Positions 24,828-37,388 of a stretch of 64,000 nt of DNA are shown one piece after another (within the stretch, counting starts at the first letter, position 1; each line of letters starts with the position of its first letter). The position numbers and the translations under genes are program-made. The DNA is taken from contig CAJNOP010000383.1 of the NCBI GenBank assembly GCA_905250075.1, positions 106,178 through 170,177 of the forward strand, given 5' to 3'. The stretch comes from Rotaria sp. Silwood1 (lineage: Eukaryota > Rotifera > Eurotatoria > Philodinida > Philodinidae). A model generated the notes under the pieces. That model was not told where the DNA came from and searched no databases. It was given only the letters and a program-made list of their open reading frames with translations.

Positions 24828-27800
24828 ATTTTCTTCTTACTCTTATTTAGTTTGAATGGGATGTCATTATTAATTTCATTTCTTTTCTGACGTTGCTTAG
24901 TTATTGATGCTATATCGTCAAGAAAAAAAAAGAAAGATTTTTAATCAGAGACATCTATTGCAAGAGTTGTCAAAATAGTAAAGAGGTTATGTTATTAGTG
25001 ATGAAAAAGAGAATGAATGAATATTTATTTTCTTTGATAGAGAAGTTTGGGATTCAAAAGATTAAATTATATCATGAATGATTGTTAAGACAATATATTA
25101 GGATTAAAGCATTTATGGCAACTATCAATAATATCTATAATCAAAAAACGTAATATGATAATTCTAGATCTTTATCTTTGTAATTGTTAAAAAACAACTA
25201 GAAAGAAGCTTAAAGTCAATATTTCTGTATGAAATAGATTAAAAAGAAAATGATCAGACATCCGAGATTTTGAAATTCATTATTTTTCTTCGTTGAAATA
25301 GATGAAGGCGAATTTCAAGATACTTTTGTTTAGAGTTCTTTGTTTTTTCATTGATACAGGTTATGAAGAGTAACTTTGCTTGTTTAATCATGTTTTGAAG
25401 ACTATATCTTATTCAGCAATGATCCTATTATGTTTCGTAGATTGAAGTATTTTAGCGTACAGAGAAAGATGATGGTGTTACAGGAGTGTGCTTTCAAAAT
25501 TCATTAAATATAGTGTCCTCTAAAAACCCATCACTAGTTTTTCTAGATGAATTCTTCTCAAAGTATGAGAAAAATATCTATTTTTATTAATTTGAGAATT
25601 TTGTCAAGGATGTTGGTATGGATGAATAAAAAGGTACACACAAGTACCGACATCTTCACACTCAAATATCGAGTTTCTTGAATTTGTCAACACAGATAAA
25701 TAATAAGCCATAAGAACAATGAAATTGAGAAAAGAGAAAAGTGTCAGGTACGATCACCTTGATTGCCCGTCATAGACAAAATAATTGCTCTTCAGGAAGT
25801 GTTGCTATTCTCTATGATATGGAGCTGATATTTTGAGTGTATGCATGCGACGATAAATATGAATCCCAAGCATCAACCTGTCCATTATTGTTTTATATGT
25901 ACTGGATTTGTAATTCAAGCACCATCTTTCTCTCTATGATCACCTCTATCTCAATCATAGCGGCTAAATTTTTTTTTCTAGCTCCTATTTCGAAAAACTA
26001 ATCTTGTAATTATTTCTAGTCTGAATTTTGTTAGAAATCACTTTCAAATAACTAAGATATTGTCTTTTTACTAATGATGTCTATTAAAGAGCAAATACTG
26101 GTTTTTAGCCAATTAGATCATTTCTGTGATGACTTGCAACAGTTCATTTGAAAATTTCATATAGAAAGTTTCTGTTAAAATTTTTAGAGCTGTAGAAATG
26201 AATCAAGTCAAATTAACACTACGACATAGGCTCGCCATCTCAGAGCGTTCTACTTACTAAGATCTCCACCATGTGTTACGGACTTTGATGATAATAAAGT
26301 AGACATGGATGGTGGGTCGGTGCTTCTGGTCAGAGTTTATTGTCGTACACATGCATTCAAAATAGCAGCTCTTTGTAAGGATTGACTACTTTTGTGGAAC
26401 GTTGTATATATATATATATCTGGAATGCAGTATCGTTGAAATATTAAGAAAAAGGAAAAAAGTTGATAATATCAACATGTCAAGCACACGTACAATTGTA
26501 CATAAGATAGCCGAACCAAAATGTTTGGGAAAGCGAAAGCTAAGTCTTGATTCACGCTACGTAGGCTAGAGTAGGCTCAAACACTTTTCTCCTACTGTCA
26601 AATCGATAGATTTGAGTAGCACGTCGTATTTTTCTTTTTATACGAACGTTAATATTTTTCACCATTTCCGATGATTTTATAATAACAGTTTTTTTAATCA
26701 AACAGAGTTGAAAAACCTTTTTACGGAAGAATCAAGTTTTATAGAAGTAAATATTAGATCACACATCATCAATGTAGATCTTTCATTAGAAGTGAGGAAG
26801 TATTGTAAGAAAAAAAGAATTCAATCATTACTAGTGATAAATTAAAAAAAAAGTCTAGAATAGTAGTTTTCCAGGTTTTCATTCTTAAAATATTCGTGCA
26901 AAGTTTCGATATCTTTAAAATGAAGCTCCCAAAAATAAAACCATTCTTAACTGTTCTGTTATGCGATATTATTGATCAACATGAGCATTGTCTCGACTGA
27001 AGACTTGTTTGTCTTCTAGACAAATTTCCTTGTAAAATCAGATCAATTAGGATCTATCAAAGTTATTGTTATATGCCTATTAAATATTTTCAACAAAAAT
27101 AAAGATATTCAAAATGCAATTTTGTTTTTTTTTGTGAAACATTTGCACTTTGTCATTAAATTCTTTCGAAAATTGTATTTCGATGAACATACATATAAAT
27201 TAAGAATTATGTTTTAATCTTTACTACTATTGTACGTTGAAAAATATGAGTTCGATATCCACAAGATGCTAACTATATTTTATCTAAATAGCATTGAAAA
27301 TCTAATACAAAAAAAAAAAAAATATTTTGCCGCCTATAAAGATGAATTCTAATATATCGAATGTCACTACATCACAGTTATTTTTAGTCAAAAAGACAAT
27401 AGATAAATTACTATTTTTCTCATTATTAATAATATTCAATTAATCGTAGAAAACTAATTTTTTACTTTTTATAATAAACACAAATAATACATATACGCAT
27501 ATTTAATATTATATAAAAATAATTGATAGGGACACTAATACAATATTAATGTCTATATAGAGACCAATAAGATGAAAGCTACCTATTTCTTTCTTTTTTT
27601 TTGCTTTAAAATTATCAATAATATTTCCATACTAATAAATTTATTTCTAATCTTAGAATTATTTTTCATCTCTTTTGTTTTTTTTCTAACTTCAACTATC
27701 AATATTAATAATATCAAAAATAATTGTCAAAAGAAAATTTTTTCACATAATTTTAATTCGTAAATAAATATGTTTCAATGATTGTGCAATATATATATAT

Positions 27801-28008
27801 ATATATTCATTCAGTAGCTTATTTATAATAGATACATATATATATATTTGTTGATTCATACTTTTTTTTTTCTTCAAACAAATCTAATAAGTTCGAGAAT
27901 AATATTTTCTTTTTGCAATCATAGTTTATATTATAAATTTTGACGAAAAAAAAAAAACAATCGACTATCACATAAGAATAAATAATTATTTCAGATAAGT
28001 TGTCAACA
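24828..28008. other. 3.2-kb gene-free region
   Basis: I find no supported coding region, RNA gene or inverted repeat. It holds AT-rich sequence, TA microsatellites (about 26407 and 27791), and, at its right end, an ATTTCAG acceptor-like site (ending 27994) 14 nt before the GTPBP1 start codon. It separates two convincing divergent genes and so should contain their promoters. Confidence 0.4.
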
Positions 28009-31000
28009 ATGGCGACTGCTGCTGATGGAATACAAATATTTGCTGAAATAACTAATAGAAAAATATCTAATGAAATAGATGAACAACAATCTGATATTAT
28101 TCGACAATATTTATCAAAAAAGACAGCATGGATAAGTCCAAATGTCGAACAATTTGATGGACTTTGTAAATATCTTAAAAAACGTCTTGATGATGGACAT
28201 GGTGAAACTATTCTTGAACTTGGAACAGGAAGTAATTAATAAGAAAAAAAAAAAAATATTTGATACATATATATTTAATTTTATAGTTACTGATGGTGAA
28301 TCACCTGGTTTATTACATGATGAAATGGAAGCTTCAATAGCTACACTTAAAAGTATACAAACTATACTTAATTTTGAAATTCAATTCTTAAGAGAAAAAT
28401 TACTTTCAAATAATACACGTTTTATTAATGAATATCTTATTCGAAAACATATTGATCAAGAAGATTTTTTAGAAGTTAGGTAAAAAAAAATAATTTTAAG
28501 TTTTTAACGATGCAAAAAAAAAAATTTGATTATTTAAGAGTGGCTGTTACTGGTAATGTAGATGCTGGTAAATCAACATTACTTGGTGTATTAACTCATG
28601 GTATATTAGATGATGGTCGTGGTATTGCAAGACAAAAATTATTTCGACATAAACATGAAACAGAAACTGGACGAACATCATCTGTTGGATGTGTATGTTT
28701 AATGATTAAAACCTTTTTGTTTTTTGTTTTCGACAAGAATGTTTTTTTTTTAAACAAATCTGAAACTCTTCTTAGGATCTAATCAAAAAAGTAACTTTAA
28801 TAAAAATACTATTTTCTTAGTTAGTTATTGAATTTTTTTTGTTTTACATTGATATTGTACAGACTCAAAATTTATTTTCTAAGTAAATCTATATTACATG
28901 AACGAGAATTCCAACAGAATTTTTTTTTTTTTGAGAAAAAAAATTATATTGAAATAAATATAAATGGATAGAGTTGATTGATATAGATTTTATTTGTATA
29001 TTATAAATTCATTTTTGAATATAATGAAAATTATCGAAAATAGTGAATACTATTCTAATAAAATATGATATTGAACTAACGAAGAAACCTCCCGAGGTGT
29101 TAAAAAGTTTTTGAGTTCAAATTTTGTCCACAAGTAGAGAATGTATAGACTAGAAAAATCCTAAGATGATATTGGCTCAAGTTGCGATTTAGCTAAGATA
29201 TCGAGTTTTTACTATTATTCTCTTATAGGACCCCATTTTCGCAGTAAACTCATAGTTTTGAATTTTGATCTGAAACTTTACTCACATGAAGATCTCTATC
29301 AAACTATCTTACTTACAAAGTTTCAGAATTTTTAGACAAATCATCTCTGAAATATTCATATTTCAGAGATGATTTGTCTAAAAATTCTGAAACTTTGTTG
29401 GCAAGCTAGTCTGATAGAGACCTTCATGTGGACAAAGTTTTAGACTAAAATTTGAAACTATGAGTTTACCGAGAAAATGGGATCCTATAGGAGAATAATA
29501 GTAAAAACTCGATATCTCAGCTAAATCGCAAATTGCGTCAATATCATCTTAGGATTTTCTAGTCTATACATTCCGTACTTGTGGACAAAATTTGAGCTCA
29601 AAAACTTTTTAACACTTCGGAAGGTTCTCTCGTAAGCTATAGTTTTTATCAATTCTTTCAATGTAAAATTATTTTACTACTTTCGAACAAAATATATATA
29701 TATTTATTAATAGGATATTCTTGGTTTTGATGCTCAAGGTGTTATTGTAAATCAACCAGACACACATGGTAATCAATCACTTGATTGGACAAATATTTGC
29801 CAAAAATCAGCAAAGGTAAAAAAGAAAAAAATTTTCTATTAAATAATTATTAGTAGACAAAAAAAAAAAAGAAATATTTATTATTTTCAGGTGATAACAT
29901 TTATTGATTTAGCTGGACATGGTAAGAAAATATTTTTTTGTATTATATTATGAAATATAAATGATTTTATATATTTTATTAGAAAAATATTTAAAAACAA
30001 CTGTATTTGGTATGACAGGATATGCTCCTGATTACGCAATGTTAATGGTAAGAAAATATAAGTAGATTTTATAGTAATTATTTTGTTTTATTTAGATTGG
30101 TGCTAATGCTGGTGTAATTGGTATGACCAAAGAACATTTAGTAAGATATTTATATATTCTTATTTTCAATAGCATTAATTTCATTGATAAAAACTTGTTT
30201 TGTTTTGGTTTTTGTATTAAAAGGGTTTAGCACTTGCACTTGGTGTACCTGTTTTTGTTGTTGTTACTAAAATTGATATGGCTCCTGCAAATGTTTTAGA
30301 AGAAACAATGAAACTTTTACAAAAAATTTTACGTTCAGCTGGTTGTCGAAAAATTCCATTATTAATACAAAATAATGATGATATAATAACATGTGCAACA
30401 AATTTTACTTCTGAACGTTTATGTCCAATATTTCAAGTATCAAATGTAACAGGAAAAAATTTAGATTTATTAAAAAAATTTCTTAATCTATTATCAACAA
30501 GAATGGAAGCATGTATTGATCAACCAGCTGAATTTCAAATAGATGATTTATATGTTGTACCTGGTGTTGGAACAGTTGTTAGTGGTACAACATTAAAAGG
30601 TATTATTAAAGTTGGTGATAATTTACAATTAGGACCTGATCCATTAGGACAATTTAAAACAGTACAAATACGAAGTATATTATAGAAAAAAATAAAATAT
30701 TTAAACTATATTTATTATAATGATTAGGTATACATCGTAAACGAATGCCAGTTACAGAATGTCGTGGTGGTCAAACATCATCATTTGCTTTAAGAAAAGT
30801 AAAGATTGCAAAAAAAAAAATTAGTTCATTCACATAATTGAATAATTTTATTTATTTAAAGATAAAAAAATCTGAACTTCGTAAAGGTATGGTCCTTTTA
30901 TCTCCACTTATTCCACCTGTTTCATATTGGGAATTCGAAGCTGATTTACTTATTCTACATCATCCAACAACAATCAGTGTTAAATATCAAGCTATGGGTA

Positions 31001-32272
31001 AATAAAGAACTCTGTCAGATAAAAATAACTACTCGTCATTTGAAAAGTCGTCTATACCATTTTATAGAGTAAATATCGATGCTTTTATGTAGGGTTCAGT
31101 TTTAGCCCGAACTTCAAAAATATGATCTCACCGGCGAATTGAAGTCCTACAGAAAAAAAGATCTACTAAATATCAACAATTTGAACCACTCTAAAATATT
31201 AACCTACTCATTAGACTCTATCAGTTTAGTTTTATCTGCAATTGTGTATATTTAAAATTATTCAACAAATATGAATCTTGCAAAAAATTAGAAAAATTAG
31301 TTTTTTTTAAAATTTTCTTTTGTTTCTTATGAATTTAAATTTTGAGTAGTCATATGAGATCAAAGCACGGAGCTTTATTAAATTCAATATATGTTCGATC
31401 TCTTATATGAATGAAAATTTTTGGTGTATTCTCATACTCTGAAAACAAAAATTCTTTTTTATTCAAAAAGTATTTATTTTCAAACTCATGTACTTTTCTG
31501 TCCTTAGAAATGATTTTCTAGACTTGCTGATACTTAATTTCTTTGAATATAGAAGAATTGAAAAAGTCAAAAATTATCAAATCTAGTAAAAATGTTAAGG
31601 TTTTTAGGGTATCATGAAAGCTATTATGATTATTATTAAATATATACGAAAGAAGATAAGACAAGGTTCGTTTTAGAAACATATTGAATCCTAATTTTTG
31701 GTTATATAATCTACAATTACTATATGACATCTCATATTATAAAAAATCTATTATGAATTGCTCTAGAAAACGATATAAATGATTTGTTAAATGATGATCG
31801 ATTATTCTATCTGACAGAATCGTTTTTATGTTTTTTTTGAAAAAAAAAATATAAAAAAACTATTCTTTCAGTTCATTGCGGTAGTATTCGTCAAACAGCA
31901 ACAATTGTTTCATTACCTGTTGAAAATTTACGAACAGGTGATCGTGCAAATGTTTTATTTCGTTTTTTAAAATCACCTGAATATCTTCGACTTGGTATGA
32001 AACTTATCTTTCGTGAAGGACGTACAAAAGCTATTGGTAGTATATCAAAACTTATTCCATATATTGCTCCTCAAGTAATAACACATCGAACAAAAACAAG
32101 ATTACAAACAACAACAACAACAACAACAGATCAATTACAAATAAGTAAACGTATTGATACTAGTAGTCATGATTCTAATCAAACAATTAATAAACGTTCA
32201 AAACAAATAGCAACAACGGATAATAATATTTCTATTGAACAAAATTCTTCTATGGATAAAAATACATCTTAA
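28009..32272 (+). CDS. GTPBP1: GTP-binding protein 1-like translational GTPase
   Basis: Eleven exons join in frame to 623 residues: 28009-28231, 28287-28479, 28539-28692, 29714-29815, 29891-29921, 29983-30047, 30096-30140, 30224-30674, 30728-30798, 30862-30997, 31872-32272. G1 is GNVDAGKS (144-151), G3 is DLAGHEKY (from 230) and G4 is TKID (286-289). The FLEVRVAV lead-in, TSSVGxDILGF, [19 protein letters not shown] and FREGRTKA segments are those of GTPBP1/GTPBP2, the EF-Tu-like family linked to ribosome rescue and mRNA turnover; length fits. GTPBP1 versus GTPBP2 is not fully resolved. Start is the first ATG after an ATTTCAG acceptor. The tail has a poly-Thr run and is low complexity. Introns 3 (1021 bp) and 10 (874 bp) carry foldback elements. 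Confidence 0.93.
29079..29633. mobile_element. Foldback element E4 in GTPBP1 intron 3, 555 bp
   Basis: This is nearly a perfect palindrome: about 29079-29350 pairs with about 29357-29633, with only a few bases between arms (AGAGATGATTTGTCTAAAAA meets its reverse complement at the centre). The ends are ACGAAGAAACCTCC and GGTTCTCTCGT, flanked by TA on the left and AA on the right, so a TA target site (Tc1/mariner-like) is possible but not proven. No coding capacity. It fills about half of the 1021-bp intron. Confidence 0.85.
31010..31826. mobile_element. Possible TIR element E5 in GTPBP1 intron 10
   Basis: A left segment at about 31012-31056 (CTGTCAGATA with following TTTGAAAAGTC) aligns with the reverse complement of about 31780-31823 (TATCTGACAG and its preceding bases). 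The match is about 45 bp and imperfect; the interior shows little pairing. The intron is 874 bp in a gene where others are 43-75 bp, apart from the one holding E4. Confidence 0.5.
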
Positions 32273-32551
32273 TGAAAATATAATTTTTATTTTTTTTTGA
32301 TTTTATTTAAAAAAAAAAAAAAAATTAAATGTTGGGTTTGTTTGGTTTTTTTTTTTTTTTAATATCATGTTTAATCTGTGTTTTTTTTTTTTGTTTTATG
32401 GTTTTTAACATAACTGGTGATTTTATGTGTATTTTTATCTTTTCTACTACAATAGGAATCTTTTAGTGTATCTCAAAAATAATAATAATAATATAATTTT
32501 TCAATAATAAACGTTTATTATACATCGATCGATCTTATTATTTTTTTTCAG
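32273..32551. promoter_or_regulatory. 279-bp intercistronic spacer with acceptor at the next ATG
   Basis: The spacer between GTPBP1 stop and the FBXO30/40-like start holds T-rich and A-rich runs, an AATAAACG possible poly(A) signal at about 32505, and ends in TTATTTTTTTTCAG joined directly to ATG. That is a textbook 3' splice acceptor with no upstream exon of the gene visible, as expected for spliced-leader trans-splicing. Confidence 0.6.
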
Positions 32552-35500
32552 ATGGCACATGAACATTGTAATAAATGTTTTCTAGTTAATTGTCTTCATA
32601 TATCTTCTTGTCCATTAATTTATTGTCCTAATGGATGTTTTGCTCGTATGCATGAATGTAAACGTCAAGATCATGAATATATATGTTCAAATGCTTTTAT
32701 TTCATGTTTAAATGTTAATTATGGTTGTCCATCTATAATTCGACGTTCTGATCTTTCACGACATTTACGTATATGTCCAGCATCAATAACAGTTTGTTCA
32801 TTTATGTATCATCATGAATATTATTTAAATAATTTAGAAAATTCTACAAATAAAAATCTTATAGAAATAATTGCTTATCGTGATAATATATGGCATGAAC
32901 ATATTATGGCATTTCAAAATAAACAACAACAAATATATTCAAATTTAAGAAATAAAAAATTAAAAAATACTCAAATTGAACATATTATTCGTAGTGAAAA
33001 ATATCGTTATATAACAATGCCTGAATGTATGTTAAGTAGAAGTGATGGTGTTATATGTAGTACATGTCGAAAACATCTTAGACAATTAGAAGAAAATGAA
33101 GATCAACGTCTATCAGAACTTAGTGAAGGTAATCTAGATCAATATTAATTAAATAATGAGTCATATTTGTAAATATCTTATTGGCTACGCATATAAATAA
33201 AAAAATGATCATATATGAACTTATTACTTTCATTTTTTTCCTTCTAAATCGTCTTGCTAGCATATGATATGAAGACGATAGAGAAAAAGAGATCAGTATT
33301 TGACAATTGTTCACATAGCACTCTTTACCTTCAATACTAAGTTACACTTTTGGAGACATGAAAGAAAAGAAACTGTCCTTAGTAACAAATCAGGAGTACT
33401 AGTAAAATACATTTTGATACACACTGAACATCATATACTAATCGATTGAGTTTATAATTCTGAGTCTATTGAAACGCAATCTGAATCAAAAACTCAACAA
33501 AATAAAAATATTTGAAATATGAAATCAAATGTAATTCTGCTACCTATTTTGAGCTGACTCAAGCCATGAGGTATTCATCTCATAACTTCAGTTAAAGTTC
33601 TTTTTCTGTACATTAATTTTTTGAACCTTTTTACTCAGAATGATTCAAAATGAAGGCTAGAAAATTCTCAAAATCTATTGATTGGTATCAGTCTTAGATA
33701 CAATAGCACTCAGATTGTATTTTATTAATATTCATATATATATATATATATGTGTGTGTTTGACCAACAAACTAATTGCAAATAAGACTCATTATTATGA
33801 AAATTTTGTGATTTCAGAGGAACGAAAACAAATGATTGATTTTAATTTAAATTATGATATTTCTTCTGATAAAATATTAGTACCATCTCTAGTCAAAATG
33901 TCTTCCACATTAGTTAATTCATCTGATATATCAAAACTTTCATCTTCAAATTCTTTGACAACAAATTCAATAACAGAATCAGTTGAAAATAATTCAATGT
34001 CTATTATATCTGATATGGAATTACCAACATCATTTATTTATCGTTTAAATTATTTTTCTTCAAATACACATTATAAACCATTAACATCATTTAATAAAAG
34101 ACCTGTATTTTATTGTCATGCTTTATGTCGTCGAGATGAAATTGAACAACATTGGCATATACATTTTCGTATTGATTGTATTCTTAATTTATCACTTATT
34201 CAACAATGTCCAAAATCTCAATATGGTTGTAAATTTCAATATGAACGTCTTGAACCATGTCAATTTAATGGACAATCAATTCAAATACGTTTTGATCAAA
34301 TGAATGATGCTATTGCTTTTGATTGGTATCCAAATATAAATGAAGATTATAATAATGAATTAGATTTTTTTCGATTACCATCAGAAATACTTACGAATAT
34401 TCTACTTAAATTGGATAGTTTATCATTAAGAAATATTTCACTTGTTTGTCGTGTAAGAATAACTATTTTTGTATTGTTTTTTTTTGTTTTTCGAACAAAT
34501 ATTTAATTGTGTTGAAACTTTAGCGTTTACGTGACTTATGTCAAGATTTATTACCTTCACGAGGTATTGTAGTTACTGAACATGAACGTAATATACTTTC
34601 ACATGGAGATGTTACTTGGATCGAACGACAAAAAGTAATAATATATTTTATTTATTTAATAATTCATAAATAATAATAATAATAATAATATTTTCTATAT
34701 TTTGAATAATGAATTAATATCTTTTTCGTTCTTAAACTTGATTGTTTTTATAAAAACATACATGTTGAAATTATCTATCGAACATATTTCTATAGAAAAT
34801 TAAGAGAAAAAATAGAAATTAAACGAAGCATTTAGAATTCTTAGACTTGTAAATCAACTTTTTAAGCTAAACAAATCTTATTATTGATTCAAGAATAATT
34901 GATCAGTTGGAAACGTTTTTTCACTAATGGAGTAAGTAGAAACTCAGGTTGAAGAAAAACGGTATCATAAACAATATAATATCAATGTCTTTACCTCACC
35001 GTTTTGCGTAAACTCGTAAAATATAGTAAAACTATGTTTCAAGCCATCTATGATGCTATTTTCGATGATTCGAATGATCGCTCTGGAAGAAAATAAACAT
35101 ATTTTGTAACACTTGAAAAGCTCCGCCGACTAGAATTATAAATAAATCAATCATTGAGAATTGTTTCGATTTTCTTCTATTTGATGATCGCTCAAAAATT
35201 CAATTATTTTATTCTGAATTTTCTAGAACTCTTAGGAAAAGAAATAATTCCTGAACTAGTTTCAACAGCGAAATTTTACCGTAATTCTAACGATTCGATA
35301 ATAGTGAATCGTATTAAATTTAAATGTAACTTTCCTTTGATTTATATACCAAACGAGAGAAAACGTCAAGCTTTACAAAATTAGGAACTTTACTTTTAAG
35401 AAAAACATATTGTCTTTGCACGAAAATCTTCTTTATTTCCGTTGTGATGCATCATAACTCGTGCGTCGTAGAAGTATGAAGATGAGTCTAAAAAGTAAAG

Positions 35501-36041
35501 AATTTTCTATTGAAAAATATCCTATATTGGGCTGATCTACTTTGGAATATCTAAGCTTTACTGAGAGACTGAAAGCATCTTTCATAGTCAAATTTTTTGA
35601 AATATTAATATTTTTTTTTCGTTTGAATTGCAAAATCTCTATAAGGACATGAAAAAATTCAGATTTTCAATCTTTACAAAACTACATAACTGATGAAAAC
35701 TAAAGTTATTTGTTTCGAAAAATGATCACTTTTAAAGGATGATAAAAATAAAACTTTATTGTCAAAATATAGAGAGATTCATTATTAATGAACCATTCGG
35801 TATGAATATTTCTTTTTTTTTGCTTTTGTAATAAATTTTGTTTTAGCATTGGTTATTTACAAATACTTCATCTGCAGTTCCAAAATGGCAATTAAAAACT
35901 CCAAACAAATCAACATCATTAACTCAACATTTAATAACATGTCCATATGGTGAAACGAAAGATCTTCAAAATGAACCACCATTTGCTTTAATCGAATGGA
36001 ATAAAGCAAATTCAGTATTGAAACCTACCGTATCCGAATAA
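32552..36041 (+). CDS. FBXO30: F-box protein with TRAF-type zinc finger, FBXO30/FBXO40-like
   Basis: Four exons join in frame to 505 residues: 32552-33128, 33818-34452, 34524-34634, 35847-36041. The first 90 residues have the Cys/His spacing of the FBXO30/40 TRAF-like zinc finger (HxxCxxC start, then CLNxNYGCP and HLRICPAS). A second cysteine/His patch (about 280-340, CRRDEIEQHWHIHF, then YGCKFQY) is followed by the F-box at about 376-420 (LPSEILTNILLKLDSLSL). The last exons carry the family's SRGIV and W-rich C-terminus ending in a HLITCPYGE segment. Family members are substrate receptors of SCF ubiquitin ligases. Shorter than the vertebrate proteins, mainly in the linker. Intron 3 is 1212 bp with no gene in it. 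The symbol is the family's; FBXO40 is equally possible. Confidence 0.88.
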
Positions 36042-36319
36042 TCTAGTTTTTTTTTAAATATATTTAAAATCGTAACAGAAAAAATTTCTGAGATTACAGT
36101 TAAAATTATTTTCACTAATTAAGGAATATTTTTCCCATATCGCTACACGCAACTATTCTTGCAAGAGAATTCACAAGCTTCTTCTGAGGTTCGAATTTTC
36201 TTTTTTTCATTTTGTATTCGCTTGTTTTCTTTTTTTTTATAGTACTGACTTGAATTGTTTACCTTTTATTTGTATTTTTATATATAAATTATGAAGTTTA
36301 TATATTGACTTTATAGATA
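36042..36319. promoter_or_regulatory. 278-bp intercistronic spacer before COQ7
   Basis: The spacer matches the previous one in length within 1 bp. It ends GACTTTATAG followed by ATA and the COQ7 ATG, an acceptor 3 nt before the start codon. No upstream COQ7 exon is visible. T-rich tracts at about 36200-36240 could be part of the poly(A)/trans-splice signal. Confidence 0.55.
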
Positions 36320-37282
36320 ATGATTATGTCACGTTTATTATTAAAAAGAATATCTCGATCTGAATCTAGTCGATTTTTATCATCATTAACTTCATTTGAA
36401 GTTAAACCAGAACAAAAAACTCAAGAACTTTTTGATAAAATTATACGTGTTGATCATGCTGGAGAATTAGCTGCTGATAGAATTTATGCTGGTCAAATGG
36501 CAATTTTAGGTCGTACAGATGTTGGACCAACAATTCAAGTATATTTGTTATTAAATAATTAAAACAAAGGAAAAAAAAAATTTTTTTTTTATCTATATAT
36601 CATCTTTTATATGAATAGCATATGTGGGATGAAGAAAAAGCACATTTGGCAAAATTTAATGAATTAATACCTAAATATAAAGCTCGACCATCAGTATTAT
36701 TACCATTATGGAATGTTGCTGGTTATGCATTAGGTAAAATAAATTTTCGTTTTTTTTGTAAGATTGTAGAATGGAAAAATAATGTTTGTTTTTTTTTTTT
36801 ATTTTATTCTAGGTGCTGGAACAGCTTTACTAGGTAAAGAAGCAGCTATGGCATGTACAGTAGCTGTAGAAGCTGTTATTAGTGAACATTATAACGAGTG
36901 AGAAAATTTCAAATATGTAAGTTTTTTTGTTTTTTTTTGTTCAACATTTTCAATTTATAGTCAATTACGTGATTTAATGGAACATGCCGATCATACCAAA
37001 GATAAAGAATTAATGGAAGTAAGACATTGAAATAAAGATATTATGAATTAGAATTGAAAATTTCTTTTTTTTTTTGTTTAAAGACAATTAAAAAATTTCG
37101 TGATGATGAAACTCAACATCTTGATACAGGTTTAGCTAATAAAGCTGAACAAGTAAATAAATATTATTTTATTAAATTTTATTTATTTTATTTATTTTTT
37201 AAAGGCACCTTTCTATCAAGGTTTAACAAGTGTTATTAAAATGGGTTGTCGTTTCGGTATCTATATAGCCGAACGTATTTAG
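36320..37282 (+). CDS. COQ7: 5-demethoxyubiquinone hydroxylase, mitochondrial
   Basis: Six exons join in frame to 207 residues: 36320-36538, 36619-36733, 36813-36897, 36961-37018, 37084-37152, 37205-37282. It is the di-iron monooxygenase that hydroxylates demethoxyubiquinone in ubiquinone synthesis at the inner mitochondrial membrane. Ligand motifs are all present: E49 in [10 protein letters not shown]79 and H82 in DEEKAH, E131 in [12 protein letters not shown]168 and H171 in DDETQH. The first 25 residues are basic and Ser-rich, fitting a mitochondrial presequence. It ends in IYIAERI, the family C-terminus. Start could be ATG 36320 or the second ATG at 36326. All introns are 52-80 bp. Confidence 0.96.
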
Positions 37283-37388
37283 TAGAAGAAAAAAAAAATT
37301 AGTTATATTCTTTATTAAATTAAAATGTTGAACTCAATTCTTGTGTTTCTTTAATTTTTCTTTTTTCTTTTTGGTCTTTCGAACAAAT

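Noticed and set aside
34635-35846. FBXO intron 3 (1.2 kb) tested for terminal inverted repeats
   Set aside because: Only a weak match between its ends (a CTATATTTTGA-like word); not enough to call an element.
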